Positions 34,262 to 45,140 of a stretch of DNA of 64,000 nucleotides are shown here, piece after piece. Where the stretch lies: NCBI GenBank assembly GCA_021774575.1, contig JAJFIX010000046.1:62001-126000 (forward strand), given 5' to 3'. The stretch is from Alphaproteobacteria bacterium (GTDB lineage: Bacteria; Pseudomonadota; Alphaproteobacteria; UBA6615). Each line of letters opens with the position of its first letter. The first letter of the stretch is position 1. The position numbers and the translations under genes were made by a program. Under the pieces are notes generated by a model, which was not told where the DNA came from, did not search any database, and saw only the letters and a list, made by a program, of their open reading frames with translations.

Positions 34262-35989
34262 ATGAACGCGAAGTCTAAATTCGACAAGTCGAAATTACCC
34301 AGCCGCCACGTTTCCGTCGGCGCGACCAGCGCCCCCCACCGGGCCTATTACTATGCCATGGGCATGACCGAAAGTGACATCGAGGCGCCGTTCGTCGGGG
34401 TTGCGACGACATGGAATGAGGCCGCGCCTTGTAATATCACCCTGTCGCGCCAAGCGCAGGCGGTCAAAAAGGGCGTGATCAGGGCCGGTGGCACACCACG
34501 GGAATTTACCACAATCACTGTGACCGACGGGATCGCCATGGGCCATGCAGGGATGAAATCTTCGCTGGCCAGCCGCGAGGTGATTGCCGATTCTGTTGAA
34601 TTGACCATGCGCGGCCATTGTTATGATGCCCTGGTCGGACTGGCGGGCTGCGACAAATCCTTGCCTGGATTGATGATGTCGATGGTGCGGCTCAACGTGC
34701 CGTCGGTGTTCATCTATGGGGGTTCGATTTTACCCGGCCATTTTAAGGGCCGCGACGTGACCATTGTCGATGTGTTTGAAGGGGTCGGCGCCCATGCCGC
34801 CGGCAAGATGTCCGACGAGGATTTGCACGAGTTGGAATGTGTTGCATGCCCGTCCGCCGGATCTTGCGGCGGCCAGTTCACCGCCAACACAATGGCGTGT
34901 GTTTCCGAGGCGATCGGTCTCGCCGTGCCCGGATCGGCGATGCCGCCGGCGCCGTTTGAAAGCCGCGATGTTTTCTGTGAAGACGCAGGCGCGTTGGTGA
35001 TGGACCTAATCGCCAGCCAATTACGGCCACGCGATATCGTCACCCGTGCGTCGCTGGAAAATGCGGCGATCGTGGTTGCGGCGTCCGGCGGCTCGACCAA
35101 TGCCGCGCTTCATTTGCCCGCATTGGCCCATGAGGCAGGCATAGAATTCGACCTCTTCGATGTCGCCGAAATTTTTCGCCGTACGCCTTATATTGCCGAT
35201 CTACAGCCGGGGGGCAAATATGTCGCCAAGGACCTATACGATGTCGGCGGCGTGCCGGTGCTAATCAAAGCATTGCTAGATGGCGGCTACCTTAATGGCG
35301 ATTGCATAACGGTGACCGGCAAAACTTTGGCCGAAAACCACGCGGATATTGAGCTGCCGAGCGGTCAGGACGTCATTTATCCGACCACCAACCCCTTGAG
35401 CACCACCGGCGGTGTCGTCGGCCTCAAAGGTAATCTCGCTCCCGACGGGGGCATTGTTAAGATCGCCGGAATGAAAACACTAACATTCCGCGGCCCGGCC
35501 CGGGTTTTTGACCGGGAAGAGGATGCGTTGGCCGCCGTTCTGGCTCGTGAGTACGAAGAGGGCGACGTGCTGGTCATCCGCTACGAAGGGCCAAAGGGTG
35601 GCCCCGGCATGCGCGAAATGCTGTCGACAACCTCGGCCCTCTATGGGCAAGGCATGGGCGAAAAAGTCGCCCTGGTCACAGATGGCCGTTTTTCCGGTGG
35701 GACAAGGGGATTCTGCGTCGGGCACGTTGGCCCCGAGGCGGCAGTTGGTGGCCCCATCGGCCTCATCGAGACCGGAGACATAATCGTCATTGACGCCGAG
35801 GCTGGCACCATTGCCGTCGAACTATCCGAAGAGGAGCTTGCCGCGCGGCATAAAAAATGGTCGCCGCGCAGCACTGATTTCGGATCCGGGGCAATATGGA
35901 AATATGCACAGGCCGTTGGCTCGGCCCGCAATGGTGCGGTAACCCATCCGGGGGCCAAAGCCGAATCTCATGTCTATGCCGATATATAG
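34262..35989 (+). CDS. ilvD: Dihydroxy-acid dehydratase
   Basis: IlvD removes water from dihydroxy acids in valine, leucine and isoleucine synthesis. The 575-residue protein contains the Fe-S cysteines in [14 protein letters not shown] and [20 protein letters not shown], plus [17 protein letters not shown] near residue 465. The ATG at 34262 follows GGGGAG by 9 nt; the in-frame ATG at 34244 lies within that signal and is less likely. It stands alone. Its stop codon is inside a 13-bp tandem repeat that precedes the DnaA-box cluster. Confidence 0.96.
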   Translation: MNAKSKFDKSKLPSRHVSVGATSAPHRAYYYAMGMTESDIEAPFVGVATTWNEAAPCNITLSRQAQAVKKGVIRAGGTPREFTTITVTDGIAMGHAGMKSSLASREVIADSVELTMRGHCYDALVGLAGCDKSLPGLMMSMVRLNVPSVFIYGGSILPGHFKGRDVTIVDVFEGVGAHAAGKMSDEDLHELECVACPSAGSCGGQFTANTMACVSEAIGLAVPGSAMPPAPFESRDVFCEDAGALVMDLIASQLRPRDIVTRASLENAAIVVAASGGSTNAALHLPALAHEAGIEFDLFDVAEIFRRTPYIADLQPGGKYVAKDLYDVGGVPVLIKALLDGGYLNGDCITVTGKTLAENHADIELPSGQDVIYPTTNPLSTTGGVVGLKGNLAPDGGIVKIAGMKTLTFRGPARVFDREEDALAAVLAREYEEGDVLVIRYEGPKGGPGMREMLSTTSALYGQGMGEKVALVTDGRFSGGTRGFCVGHVGPEAAVGGPIGLIETGDIIVIDAEAGTIAVELSEEELAARHKKWSPRSTDFGSGAIWKYAQAVGSARNGAVTHPGAKAESHVYADI

Positions 35990-36006
35990 CCTGGCCGATA
36001 TATAGC
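35978..36006. repeat. 13-bp tandem duplication (period 16) over the ilvD stop
   Basis: GCCGATATATAGC occurs at 35978-35990 and 35994-36006. The first copy contains the ilvD stop codon. Confidence 0.8.
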
Positions 36007-36010
36007 TCGT

Positions 36011-36033
36011 ATGCATAAATGAGCTTTATGCAT
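36011..36033. repeat. Perfect 9-bp inverted repeat next to the DnaA-box cluster
   Basis: ATGCATAAA (36011-36019) and TTTATGCAT (36025-36033) flank a 5-nt spacer. A second short inverted pair, GTGAG/CTCAC, lies at 36044-36058. Both sit between the ilvD stop and the DnaA boxes; they could be protein-binding sites or hairpins. Confidence 0.6.
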
Positions 36034-36074
36034 GTGAATAAAGGTGAGTTTTACTCACAGCGAAAATATGGAAC

Positions 36075-36175
36075 TGTGGATAACATGTGGATAACTATGG
36101 CGTTATCCACAGGGTATTTAGGTTATCCACAGTCTTTCCACAGGTTATCCACAGAATTTCCATAAATTGTCCACA
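36075..36175. other. Cluster of DnaA boxes (candidate replication origin or DnaA-binding locus)
   Basis: Within 101 bp of the convergent gap between ilvD and the autotransporter there are five exact TTATCCACA boxes. Two read on the minus strand (36075-36083, 36086-36094) and three on the plus strand (36103-36111, 36123-36131, 36145-36153). Two near-matches are CTTTCCACA (36134-36142) and TTGTCCACA (36167-36175). Such density of perfect boxes is characteristic of bacterial oriC. No dnaA, gidA, parA or hemE is in the window, so a DnaA-titration or regulatory locus is also possible. Confidence 0.7.
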
Positions 36176-36216
36176 AGGCAATGGAAAATTAAGTGGCGGC
36201 CGGTTCGACGCGTTCT

Positions 36217-39200
36217 CTAGAACGATTTTCTGAGATTGACCCCGGCATATCGATCATCGGCGGAGCCAAAGCTGAAGCCATTATCGTCGGTGCTGTTTGT
36301 CCGGAATTCGAACCGGGCCGATAATCCATTCTCTGGAGCCGAATAGTCCAGCCCGGTCGAAAACCCGTTGCTCAATGTTTCGTCACCGGTTGGGCTGACG
36401 GATGTATTGATGTTCAAATTTGCGAATGGACGCAAATTTCGACCGGAAACGATGCCCAGTTCATAAAACAGACTTCCTTCCAGCGCGTACCGTGAGAAGG
36501 CGTTGCGGTCGAGCTCCTGACTGTATTGGATGTGACCACCAAGTCCGTTTTCCGTTGATAAACGTAGGCCGCCGCCAACATCGAATGATCCTCGGTCATC
36601 GTTAATCGGGTCGACAAAATCATAGTCCCATTCGACGTCGCCAAACGGAGTGATAACCGTCCGACCCAGTGCGTAGGAGGTTGGCAGTACGAAGTCATAA
36701 GTTATTACGGCCCGCAGCTTAGTTTGACGCATATTGGAAACCGTGTCCGGCACGACAGTGCCATCGGATTCAATAAAACTATCAATTTTCTTACGACCAA
36801 AGGCAAAACCCGCCGAGCTGGTCAATGATAGCGGGGTGTAGGCAAGCCGGTGAATCCCCCGCAATGTTGCCGACCCGTGGATCAGAAAACTATCGGACTG
36901 GCCGCTGACCCCGCCGTTGCGGATAGTATCGACATCACCGAACCCGACGCCGCCCGTGCCCCAAATAGTTACATCGGGGGTTATCTGATAAGCAGCATAG
37001 GGTGAAACTGTATATAGAGTTTCTTCGATTTGGCCGAATATTCCGCTGATCTCGACATCAGTCTGTTGATAGCCGCCGGAAATGCCGACAATGGTTTTCT
37101 CCCTTATGCGTGTGTCGGCTCCTAAATTAAAACCAACGGCATCACCTTCAAAGCCACGGTCCAGCGATCCGACGACGTAATCGCTTTCAAAATTGTTGTA
37201 AGAGCCCCAGCCCCAGATCCGAACCGGCAAAGACCCTCGCCTATTAAATCCGCCGGGCTCAATGCCGCGGCCGGCGGGATTGTAGCCACCCAATTGAAGG
37301 GATTGCATAGCTGCCAATAGTGTCGACGCCTGTCCGGCGTCGAGGCCACCGTGAAATTGCCCAAGTGCTACCAGCGCTGATGATACCGCATCGGTCAACC
37401 CGGCGGATTTAGAAGTCCAGCGACTGACGCCGCCACTTTCAAAACCGTCAGCGAAAATGCCGTTTTCAATATTATCGTGGTTGATCTGGATTTGTGTTTT
37501 GGTGATCGCTGGGTTGCCGAGGATTTGCACCATAACGCCGGCAGAGCCTATGTTAATTTTGACGTCGACTAATTGCGTACCGCCGCTTTGGTCGGTGACT
37601 TCAACCTGCAGAGTGACCATGGGGGCGGTTGCAGCGACTCCAGTCGGATCCAAGACCGAAATATCACCGGTCGTATTGTCGATTGTGAAGCCGCCACCCG
37701 ACGGATCGTCGACAAGGATGAAACCACCCGGCGTGTCGCCGCTCGTCGTGATAGTGCCGACGTAGGTACCGTTTGGGTCCGTATCCTTTACGTCGAACAC
37801 CTGATTGTTCGGCACGGTCAGCGGGATATCAGTGATGGTCACGTCGACATTGGCCGTATCGGCGCCCGGCTGTATCGTGATTGCGAGATTATACGTTACC
37901 GGTGCGCTATCGGCGTCAAGCAGTTCCGGCTTGGCGACGGTAATTATTCCGTTGAAATCTATGGCGAACATACCGTCGGTATTCCCGGTCATGGTGATGC
38001 CGGTCACAGGATTACTCGTGACCGTGACCGGGGCGGTGCCAACCATATGCCCTAACTCGGAGGTTTCGGGAACAGTGAACGGTCCTGCATCGGCCACTGT
38101 CGGGTCGATGATCGCCTCTTGTTTGACCTGGATGGTGATGGCTGCGGTTGGCATGTTGACCCCATCGCTGGCCTGTATGGTCAAGGTGAAGTCGGATCCA
38201 AAAACGACCTGGGTCGCGTCGTTTACCGAAATGACCCCGTTATTATCGATGTCGAAGGCACCGGCGCCGGTGCCGTTTCCGCCGATGATGGTGAACGCGG
38301 TCGGGGTGTCTCCCGTGGTGGTGAGGTTAGGCGTCAGGGGAGTCATGTCCGGGGCGCCTTCATTGACCATCAATGTTTGGGCGGCAATTGCCGGGGCGAT
38401 ATTGTTGACCGTAACCGTCACATTGGCCGGCGTGCCGGGGACCCCGGCCTTTTTCGGGGTGATTTGGATGGTGAATGCTTTGTCGCCGGTGATTTCCTCG
38501 AAATCCAGGGCGGCGGAATTGTTCAGGGTAATTTCCCCGGCCGCGTTAATGGCGAAAGCATTGTTTGTGTTGCCGGTGCCGGTGATCATGAAATCGTCCG
38601 GTACACCGGTGACGCCAACGGTATGAAGCACCGCCGGGCCGCTCGTCGCTGTTTCGTTGACGTTGAATGCTTGACCGCCGGTCACCGCAATGGGAATGGC
38701 GTTAATGCAAATATTTCGGTCCGCATTAAATTTTGCAGTTACATCACCCGCGATGTCGACAATGAGCGCGCTGCCGGTATCTACCAGTGTTTTAAGTTGA
38801 TCAAGGTTTAAGTCATCAGTGATTACTTTCGTGTCGATAATCACGACCTGAAAGCTTGCCGTTGTGGTGATCGGCACACCTGCGAAAGCGCGGGGATTTG
38901 TTGCAATTTCAATAACACTATTAAAGGTATTTTGAAGTTGGTTTGCCTTGAGTTTACCCCCACCTTTGGTTGCTAGCAGGTTTTGGCCGTCGTCAATCAC
39001 CGCCATCGCCAAAAAATCATAGACGCTACCATCATTTGTGAGGTTCTCCGGACTAACGTCGAATTCTATCCCATATTGCATGCTGGTTATGGTCGTACAT
39101 GTGGCTGCGTCAAATCCGAAACTATTTGGAAAACTTGTCATTTGACCCATGAGCAGCTGGGCGTGGGCGGGGGCTGCGAATACGGCCAGGCCGGCTGAGG

Positions 39201-39330
39201 CAAAAATGGCGCCGGCAAAAATACTGGCAAGTAGACGCCGTTCCGTATGCGCGGGCTGTGGGGAAGGGCGACTAATGCCTGTCGTTGAGGTGTGCGTTAA
39301 GACATTTGTTTCTGCGGTCCAAGTCGTCAT
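36217..39330 (-). CDS. Autotransporter with cadherin-like repeats and C-terminal beta-barrel
   Basis: From the ATG at 39330 the product is 1037 residues. An extended signal peptide ends near APAHA (residue 57). The passenger holds about four or five repeats resembling cadherin-like modules, each with FxIdxxTGxIxV-type blocks such as FDIDNNGVISV, FAIDFNGIITV and FTIDNTTGDISV. A DGFESGGVSRW linker follows near residue 640. The last 280 residues look like an autotransporter barrel (VRIWGWGSYNNFESDY onwards) ending in Phe. It is probably displayed on the cell surface as an adhesin-like protein; the partner is unknown. An upstream ATG at 39408 is less likely. Confidence 0.85.
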   Translation of the reverse strand: MTTWTAETNVLTHTSTTGISRPSPQPAHTERRLLASIFAGAIFASAGLAVFAAPAHAQLLMGQMTSFPNSFGFDAATCTTITSMQYGIEFDVSPENLTNDGSVYDFLAMAVIDDGQNLLATKGGGKLKANQLQNTFNSVIEIATNPRAFAGVPITTTASFQVVIIDTKVITDDLNLDQLKTLVDTGSALIVDIAGDVTAKFNADRNICINAIPIAVTGGQAFNVNETATSGPAVLHTVGVTGVPDDFMITGTGNTNNAFAINAAGEITLNNSAALDFEEITGDKAFTIQITPKKAGVPGTPANVTVTVNNIAPAIAAQTLMVNEGAPDMTPLTPNLTTTGDTPTAFTIIGGNGTGAGAFDIDNNGVISVNDATQVVFGSDFTLTIQASDGVNMPTAAITIQVKQEAIIDPTVADAGPFTVPETSELGHMVGTAPVTVTSNPVTGITMTGNTDGMFAIDFNGIITVAKPELLDADSAPVTYNLAITIQPGADTANVDVTITDIPLTVPNNQVFDVKDTDPNGTYVGTITTSGDTPGGFILVDDPSGGGFTIDNTTGDISVLDPTGVAATAPMVTLQVEVTDQSGGTQLVDVKINIGSAGVMVQILGNPAITKTQIQINHDNIENGIFADGFESGGVSRWTSKSAGLTDAVSSALVALGQFHGGLDAGQASTLLAAMQSLQLGGYNPAGRGIEPGGFNRRGSLPVRIWGWGSYNNFESDYVVGSLDRGFEGDAVGFNLGADTRIREKTIVGISGGYQQTDVEISGIFGQIEETLYTVSPYAAYQITPDVTIWGTGGVGFGDVDTIRNGGVSGQSDSFLIHGSATLRGIHRLAYTPLSLTSSAGFAFGRKKIDSFIESDGTVVPDTVSNMRQTKLRAVITYDFVLPTSYALGRTVITPFGDVEWDYDFVDPINDDRGSFDVGGGLRLSTENGLGGHIQYSQELDRNAFSRYALEGSLFYELGIVSGRNLRPFANLNINTSVSPTGDETLSNGFSTGLDYSAPENGLSARFEFRTNSTDDNGFSFGSADDRYAGVNLRKSF

Positions 39331-39656
39331 TAGTTTAAGTCCTGTACAAACTAAGTGATTTTTTCCCCCGCGCGTCCGGCATTGGAATAATGGCCCATGA
39401 CCCGTCATCGACTGGATTAAGGTCGTAATAGTGAATTTTCTTAGGTGCCAGGGCTGCCACTCTTAAATGGCATTAAGCTATAAATTTATTACAATTCGTC
39501 GAATACTAAAACTGTCCACAAAGGAATTATAGTTACATTAATTTTATATTTTTGTCGATTTTCACAATTAAATGAAGTGATTTTGACGATGCAACACGCT
39601 TGAAAGTAATGCCTACGACAGATTTATGTTGTTTTGCGGCGCTGCATTATGAGGCG
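39331..39656. other. Gene-free, AT-rich gap
   Basis: This 326-bp stretch separates the autotransporter start from the end of xthA. The part from about 39470 to 39640 is markedly AT-rich and includes near-DnaA sequences (TGTCCACA, 39512-39519, and ATTTTCACA near 39560). It should contain the autotransporter promoter. I see no gene or clear RNA in it. Confidence 0.6.
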
Positions 39657-40439
39657 TTAAGCTGTGTCAAGTTGACACCAAACCGGCGTATGGTCGGATG
39701 CTTTTTCCTGGCCGCGGGGAGCGCTGTCGATTTCGCAGGATCCGAGCAAGTCGGCGGCTTGCGGCGATAGCAGGAAATGATCGATGCGCAGCCCGTTATC
39801 TTTGGGCCATGCTCCGGCCTGATAATCCCAATAGGAAAACTCTTGCGCCTGTGGGTGCAAGGTGCGCCAGGCTTCGGTCAGGCCGAGATTGAGCAATGTG
39901 CGAAAGCGCGCCCGCGAGGCTGGCATGGTCAACGCATCACCGGCAAATTTTTCCGGCGCGTAGCAATCTCGGTCCTGGGGCAAAATATTATAATCGCCAG
40001 CCCACGCGGTCGGAATCTCTGAGATCAAGCTCTTCTCGACATGGGAAACGAGCCGGTCCATCCATGAAAGCTTATAGTCGAATTTTTCGCCCGGCACCGG
40101 ATTGCCGTTCGGCAGGTAAATCGAGGCGACCTTTACGCCATTTCCCACATCGACCGTGGCTTCAATATAGCGAGCTTGCTCGTCACTATCATCACCGGGC
40201 AGGCCGCGACGTATGTTTGTGAGTTTGTGTTTTGAGGCAATGGCGACGCCGTTATAGGATTTTTGGCCGTGGATTTCGAGGTGATAGCCGGCGCTTTCAA
40301 ATTCTAAAGCCGGGAAATCCGTGTCGGTGGTTTTTGTTTCCTGCAGCAACAGGACATCTGGATTGGCGGCGGCGAGCCAATCCAAGACATTGGGCAATCG
40401 CGCCCGAACTGAATTCACGTTCCACGTCGCTATTTTCAT
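39657..40439 (-). CDS. xthA: Exodeoxyribonuclease III
   Basis: XthA is a 260-residue AP endonuclease and 3'-5' exonuclease of base-excision repair. Catalytic motifs are visible: KIATWNVNSVRARL (Asn7 metal contact), LLLQETKTTD (Glu), GDYNILPQDRDCY (Asp and Asn), and ASDHTPVWCQL (the final Asp-His). It is followed 24 bp upstream on the same strand by erpA, so the two may be cotranscribed with erpA first. Confidence 0.95.
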   Translation of the reverse strand: MKIATWNVNSVRARLPNVLDWLAAANPDVLLLQETKTTDTDFPALEFESAGYHLEIHGQKSYNGVAIASKHKLTNIRRGLPGDDSDEQARYIEATVDVGNGVKVASIYLPNGNPVPGEKFDYKLSWMDRLVSHVEKSLISEIPTAWAGDYNILPQDRDCYAPEKFAGDALTMPASRARFRTLLNLGLTEAWRTLHPQAQEFSYWDYQAGAWPKDNGLRIDHFLLSPQAADLLGSCEIDSAPRGQEKASDHTPVWCQLDTA

Positions 40440-40463
40440 GTGCAGAAACTATTCTCGAGGAAG

Positions 40464-40835
40464 CTAGACGGCAAATGACATGCCACAGCCGCAGCTCGAC
40501 GTCGCATTGGGATTATCGATGCGGAAATAGGATGCGCCAGGGTTTTCAACCCAATCGACGGTACATCCGTCCAGCATTTCAATCGACACCTCATCGGTGA
40601 CGACGGAAATATCTTCTTGCTCGAAGACGAGGTCATCATTTTGCCTGCTGTCATCAAAGGCGAATGAATATTGAAAGCCGGAACAGCCGCCGCCATCGAC
40701 GGTCACCCGCAACATCACTCCCGGCTTATCTTCCGCCGCGACCATAACGCGCAATCGCTTCAGCGCCGACGGGCTGAGGGCGATGGTGCCCGGTGTGACG
40801 CCGGGTTGGCTGCTACCTGTGTCAGTATTGCTCAT
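40464..40835 (-). CDS. erpA: Iron-sulfur cluster insertion protein ErpA
   Basis: The 123-residue A-type carrier delivers [4Fe-4S] clusters to apo-enzymes. The three cluster cysteines are present: Cys51 in DGGGCSGFQY, and Cys115 and Cys117 in CGCGMSF near the C-terminus. The N-terminal 12 residues are variable. It is divergent from dgt, a conserved alphaproteobacterial pairing. Fe-S enzymes in this window that could be clients include IlvD. Confidence 0.94.
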   Translation of the reverse strand: MSNTDTGSSQPGVTPGTIALSPSALKRLRVMVAAEDKPGVMLRVTVDGGGCSGFQYSFAFDDSRQNDDLVFEQEDISVVTDEVSIEMLDGCTVDWVENPGASYFRIDNPNATSSCGCGMSFAV

Positions 40836-40977
40836 GTGTTTTCATATCCAAAAAAGCCTATACTGCACTATTTAGTCAGCTGGCGCGTTAAGTCAATTCT
40901 CTGGGGACGTCAATTTTCGATTGCCCAATGTTAATTTTCCATTGCAATGCGCTGGGCACTGCCGCATTTCTGCGCCT

Positions 40978-42174
40978 ATGCCAACGATATCGCCATATCC
41001 TGAACGAACTCTCGCACCCTTTGCGACCCGCGTTGGCGACAGCCGGGGGCGTCTGCATAACGAACCCGAAAGCCGGTCACGAACAGGTTTTCAACGGGAC
41101 CGCGATCGGGTCATTCATTGCAGCGCGTTTCGCCGCCTGAAGCACAAAACCCAGGTTTTTGCTTATCACGAGGGTGACTATTACCGCACCCGATTGACCC
41201 ATACTCTGGAAGTCGCGCAGATCGCTCGAACTCTAAGCCGGGCTCTCGGCCTTGACGAAGACCTCGCCGAGGCTGTGGCGTTGGCTCATGATTTCGGCCA
41301 TACCCCCTTCGGCCATGCCGGTGAAGAGGCGCTCAATTTGGCCATGGCTGACTATGGTGGATTTGATCACAACGCGCAGACCTTGCGAATTTTAACCAAG
41401 CTTGAACGCCGATACGCAGAATTCGATGGGCTCAACTTAACGTGGGAAACTCTGGAGGGGGTCGTTAAGCATAATGGCCCACTGACCGGTCCGCTGGCGA
41501 GTGAAGCCCGGCCACTGGCCCACGCGGTTGAGGAATATAGTCGCGTGCATGATCTTGAGTTATCGAGTTATGCCGGTCCCGAGGCACAGGTCGCTGCGAT
41601 TGCCGATGATATCGCCTATAACAGTCATGACCTTGATGACGGTTTGCGGGCCGGGTTGTTTGATGTCGGTGACCTTGCGGACGTGCCGCTCGTTGGCGAC
41701 ATCGTTGCTGAAGTTATGGCGCGCTATCCCGAAATCGAGCCCCAGCGCCTGGTCCATGAAACGGTGCGCCGCATCATCGGAACTTTGGTCGAGGATGTTT
41801 TGGGCGAAGCAGCGGTACGGTTTGCCGGTGCCGGGGTCGGATCTGCGAAAGATGTGCGCGACGCGGGCAGGCAGCTGGTTACGTTTTCAACCGAAAGAGC
41901 TTCGCAAGAACGGGCCATCAAAGCTTTCTTGTTTAAACATATGTACCGGCACAAACGGGTCAACGTTATGACCGACCGGGCTCGGCGCGTTGTCGCTGAG
42001 CTTTTTCGGCGATTCATGGAAGCGCCGGATATGCTGCCCAATGAGTGGCGAGAAGAGGTGCGCTCTCGGCGCCAGGCAGGAGACATTGTCGGAAAGGCAA
42101 GAGTGATTGCCGACTATATCGCCGGAATGACCGATGGTTACGCATTTGAGATACATAAGGGTTTAGTTTTATGA
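40978..42174 (+). CDS. dgt: Deoxyguanosinetriphosphate triphosphohydrolase-like protein
   Basis: The 398-residue HD-domain enzyme hydrolyses dNTPs to nucleoside and triphosphate. HD motifs are [13 protein letters not shown] near residue 76 and [18 protein letters not shown] near 104; [10 protein letters not shown] near 215 supplies the distal Asp. The ATG at 40978 gives the family-like start; an earlier in-frame TTG exists at 40921 with no support. Its stop overlaps argS by 4 nt (ATGA). Confidence 0.93.
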   Translation: MPTISPYPERTLAPFATRVGDSRGRLHNEPESRSRTGFQRDRDRVIHCSAFRRLKHKTQVFAYHEGDYYRTRLTHTLEVAQIARTLSRALGLDEDLAEAVALAHDFGHTPFGHAGEEALNLAMADYGGFDHNAQTLRILTKLERRYAEFDGLNLTWETLEGVVKHNGPLTGPLASEARPLAHAVEEYSRVHDLELSSYAGPEAQVAAIADDIAYNSHDLDDGLRAGLFDVGDLADVPLVGDIVAEVMARYPEIEPQRLVHETVRRIIGTLVEDVLGEAAVRFAGAGVGSAKDVRDAGRQLVTFSTERASQERAIKAFLFKHMYRHKRVNVMTDRARRVVAELFRRFMEAPDMLPNEWREEVRSRRQAGDIVGKARVIADYIAGMTDGYAFEIHKGLVL

Positions 42175-43940
42175 ATGTTTTCAATGAATTTAGTCAATTT
42201 TTGAAAGATGAAGTTGAGGTTTTGGTTCGAGCAGGGACCTTGCCCACCGGCACGGATACGAGCCGCTTGGGCGTCGAGCCACCCCGGGATCCCGAGCATG
42301 GGGACATGGCGACCAATGCGGCGATGATGTTGGCCAAGGCGGCTAGCATGCCGCCCCGTGATATCGCCGCTTTGATCGTCGAACGTTTCGCGGCGCACGA
42401 ACATATTGCTTCGGCGGAAATCGCTGGACCGGGATTTGTTAATCTGCGCTTGACCGATGATTTCTGGCGAGCCCATCTGACCACTGTGCTGACGGCGGGG
42501 GAGAATTATGGCGCCTCGGATATCGGGGGTGGCCAGTCGATCAATATTGAATTTGTTTCGGCAAATCCGACGGGCCCGCTACATGTCGGCCATGCCAGGG
42601 GAACAGTTGTTGGCGATGTGCTGGCAAATTTGCTCGCGAAAACCGGCCACGACGTGACCCGTGAATATTATGTCAACGATGCGGGCGCGCAGATCGAGGT
42701 GCTCGCCCGGTCACTTTATCTGCGCTACCGAGAAGTGTTGGGGGAGGCCATTGATGACTTTCCCGAGGGCCTTTATCCCGGCGATTATCTGGTTGCGCCA
42801 GCCCAAACACTGGCTGACCGGGACGGCGAGAAATGGATGAATTGCGGTGAAGACGAATGGCTGAAATCCTTTAGCGAGTTTGCCATCGAGGCGATGATGG
42901 ATTTGATCCGCGCCGACTTGGTGCAGATCGGTGTGCGTCACGACCGCTTTAGTTCCGAGCGCGACCTGGTTGCCGCGGGTCGGGTCGATGCGGCCCTGGC
43001 AAAGCTCGAAGCCGACGGCCTGATATACGAAGGGGTCCTGGACCCACCAAAGGGCAAGCTGCCCGATGATTGGGAGCCACGCCCCCAGACATTATTCCGG
43101 TCCAGCGACTTTGGCGACGATGTCGATCGGCCACTGAAAAAATCCGATGGAAGCTGGACCTATTTCGCCTCCGATCTCGCCTATCATTTTGATAAAGCCG
43201 AGCGCGGCTTTAACGTGCAAATCGACATTTTTGGCGCCGATCATGGCGGTTATGTGAAGCGGATGAAGGCCGGGGTCAAGGCGCTCACTGGCGGCAAAGC
43301 AGAGCTTGACGTTAAGCTCTGTCAGATGGTGAAGCTCTTGGAAGATGGAAAGCCGGCTAAAATGTCGAAGCGGGCCGGAACGTTTGTCACCCTGCGCGAC
43401 CTAGTCGACGAAGTGGGCGGCGACATTGTTCGGTTCATCATGCTGACCCGAAAAAACGATGCACCGCTGGATTTTGACTTGGTCAAGGTGCGCGAGCAAA
43501 GCCGGGATAATCCGGTTTTTTATGTTCAATATTCCCATGCCCGCTGCCACTCCGTGCGTCGCCAGGCGATCGAGGAAATGGGCGATGCCCTTGGCGATCC
43601 GGCGACATTATCTGAACGGTTGAAAGATGTTGATTTGACGCCCTTGACCGATTCGGATGAATTGGCGTTAATTAAGCGACTCGCGGCTTGGCCCCGCGTT
43701 GTCGAGAGCGCGGCCCTGGCACATGAGCCGCACCGCCTGGCGTTTTATCTATACGAGCTGGCGGCTGGATTCCACGCCCTTTGGACCAAGGGCAAAGATC
43801 AATCCAGTCTAAGGTTCCTGATTCCAGGCGATGTGCGTCTCACGCTGGCACGGCTTGCTCTTGTTCACGGGGTTGCGACGGTGATCGCGTCCGGGCTGCG
43901 TGTAATGGGTGTAGAGCCAGTAGAGGAACTTCGTTCATGA
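42171..43940 (+). CDS. argS: Arginyl-tRNA synthetase
   Basis: ArgS attaches arginine to its tRNA. The 589-residue class I enzyme has an N-terminal tRNA-contact domain (residues 1-110), the HIGH motif as [14 protein letters not shown] near 130, [15 protein letters not shown] near 398, and the DALR anticodon domain at the end. Translation is coupled to dgt upstream and to the SPOR-domain gene downstream by ATGA overlaps. Confidence 0.97.
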   Translation: MNVFNEFSQFLKDEVEVLVRAGTLPTGTDTSRLGVEPPRDPEHGDMATNAAMMLAKAASMPPRDIAALIVERFAAHEHIASAEIAGPGFVNLRLTDDFWRAHLTTVLTAGENYGASDIGGGQSINIEFVSANPTGPLHVGHARGTVVGDVLANLLAKTGHDVTREYYVNDAGAQIEVLARSLYLRYREVLGEAIDDFPEGLYPGDYLVAPAQTLADRDGEKWMNCGEDEWLKSFSEFAIEAMMDLIRADLVQIGVRHDRFSSERDLVAAGRVDAALAKLEADGLIYEGVLDPPKGKLPDDWEPRPQTLFRSSDFGDDVDRPLKKSDGSWTYFASDLAYHFDKAERGFNVQIDIFGADHGGYVKRMKAGVKALTGGKAELDVKLCQMVKLLEDGKPAKMSKRAGTFVTLRDLVDEVGGDIVRFIMLTRKNDAPLDFDLVKVREQSRDNPVFYVQYSHARCHSVRRQAIEEMGDALGDPATLSERLKDVDLTPLTDSDELALIKRLAAWPRVVESAALAHEPHRLAFYLYELAAGFHALWTKGKDQSSLRFLIPGDVRLTLARLALVHGVATVIASGLRVMGVEPVEELRS

Positions 43941-45121
43941 CCACGCGTGACGACGGATATACGCCACAAAGCGGTGCACCCTTCGGGGATGACAGCGTAC
44001 CGACTTTTGGTGAATTACTAAAGCAAGCGGCCGGGACTCTCGGTCGCGATGACGAACAAGCCAATCGGATGGAGCCCCATATCGGGCCCCAAGTGTTGGG
44101 TGCGACGATTGCTGGGACGGCTGATCAAGGCGTCGGCCAGCAACCGCTAAATTATCAGCCTGAAGCCTTTCCGGGGCAAGGGTATGCCGAACCGGGACCG
44201 GTCGGCGGTTACGCGGGTCCTACGGATATGCCGCCACCCGGAAATTTGCCACCTTCTGGAGACTCTTGGATCAATCGACGCTTCGACGCGAAAACCGTGG
44301 TGGTTGCCATGGCCATCGTCGGCGTAGCTGGCTCGGGTTTTGCTACATGGCTCGCCTATCGGGCCGGGGCCAATTCCGGGACAAATGGGGCTGTGCCCTA
44401 TGTACAGGCCGATTATGACGCAACCAAGCGTCTACCTGACGATCCCGGCGGTCTTGATGTTCCTGATCGCGATAAGTTGGTTTTTGAAAATCTGAGTGGC
44501 GCGCCTGCCGGCGACGGCGTTGAGCATCTATTGCCGCCACCCGAACAGCCGGTCGCTCGCCAAGCTGCCGATCGCACCTCTCCGCTCTTGCCCGATAGGA
44601 TGCCCGCCGCCGTCGAAAATGAAGACGGGCCAGCAATAGCGGCTGCGCCGCCGGCTGCCGCACCGGTCGCCACATCCCTCAATGTCCCGACGGCCTCAGA
44701 AACCGGCCCCACCGCTCAATCGCGGCCACAGGCGGTGGCGCCTTCTTTCCTGCCACCGACCCGCCCGCCAGCTCAAAGTGAGACGGTCGCAAGCCGACCT
44801 GCACCTCGACAGTCCGTTCCAGTCGAGACACTTTTGAGTGCAGCCGACCAGGCGGCGCCCCAGGCCGGGCAATCGAGTGGCTGGCGCATACAACTTGCGT
44901 CTTTAAGACAGGCGGGTGATGCCGATAGCGCTTGGGCTCAGTTGAGTCAGCGGCATGGCGGTGTTTTGTCGCTGCTGACACTTCATGTCCAGGAAGCGCG
45001 TTTGGATGCTGGCACCTTTTACCGCATTCAGGCCGGTCCTTTGGCCGGCCGCGCCGAAGCTGGTGCGGCATGCGAGGCGCTGAAGGCGAATGGACAACCT
45101 TGTATCGTCGTTGCACCCTAG
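43937..45121 (+). CDS. SPOR-domain membrane protein
   Basis: The 394-residue protein starts at an ATG overlapping the argS stop. A low-complexity cytoplasmic region precedes a single transmembrane helix near residues 114-136 ([21 protein letters not shown]). A long Pro/Ala-rich periplasmic linker follows. A SPOR domain occupies the last 75 residues ([20 protein letters not shown], then [16 protein letters not shown]). SPOR domains bind denuded peptidoglycan at division sites, so a septal role is likely. Position between argS and nagZ is conserved in alphaproteobacteria. Confidence 0.9.
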   Translation: MTTRDDGYTPQSGAPFGDDSVPTFGELLKQAAGTLGRDDEQANRMEPHIGPQVLGATIAGTADQGVGQQPLNYQPEAFPGQGYAEPGPVGGYAGPTDMPPPGNLPPSGDSWINRRFDAKTVVVAMAIVGVAGSGFATWLAYRAGANSGTNGAVPYVQADYDATKRLPDDPGGLDVPDRDKLVFENLSGAPAGDGVEHLLPPPEQPVARQAADRTSPLLPDRMPAAVENEDGPAIAAAPPAAAPVATSLNVPTASETGPTAQSRPQAVAPSFLPPTRPPAQSETVASRPAPRQSVPVETLLSAADQAAPQAGQSSGWRIQLASLRQAGDADSAWAQLSQRHGGVLSLLTLHVQEARLDAGTFYRIQAGPLAGRAEAGAACEALKANGQPCIVVAP

Positions 45122-45140
45122 GTATTCGGCGGTGTGATCG

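Noticed and set aside
37805-38811. Long open frames (up to 273 codons) on the plus strand across the autotransporter gene
   Set aside because: They lie entirely opposite a well-supported coding frame, have no ribosome binding sites, and their composition mirrors the repeat-rich antisense strand.
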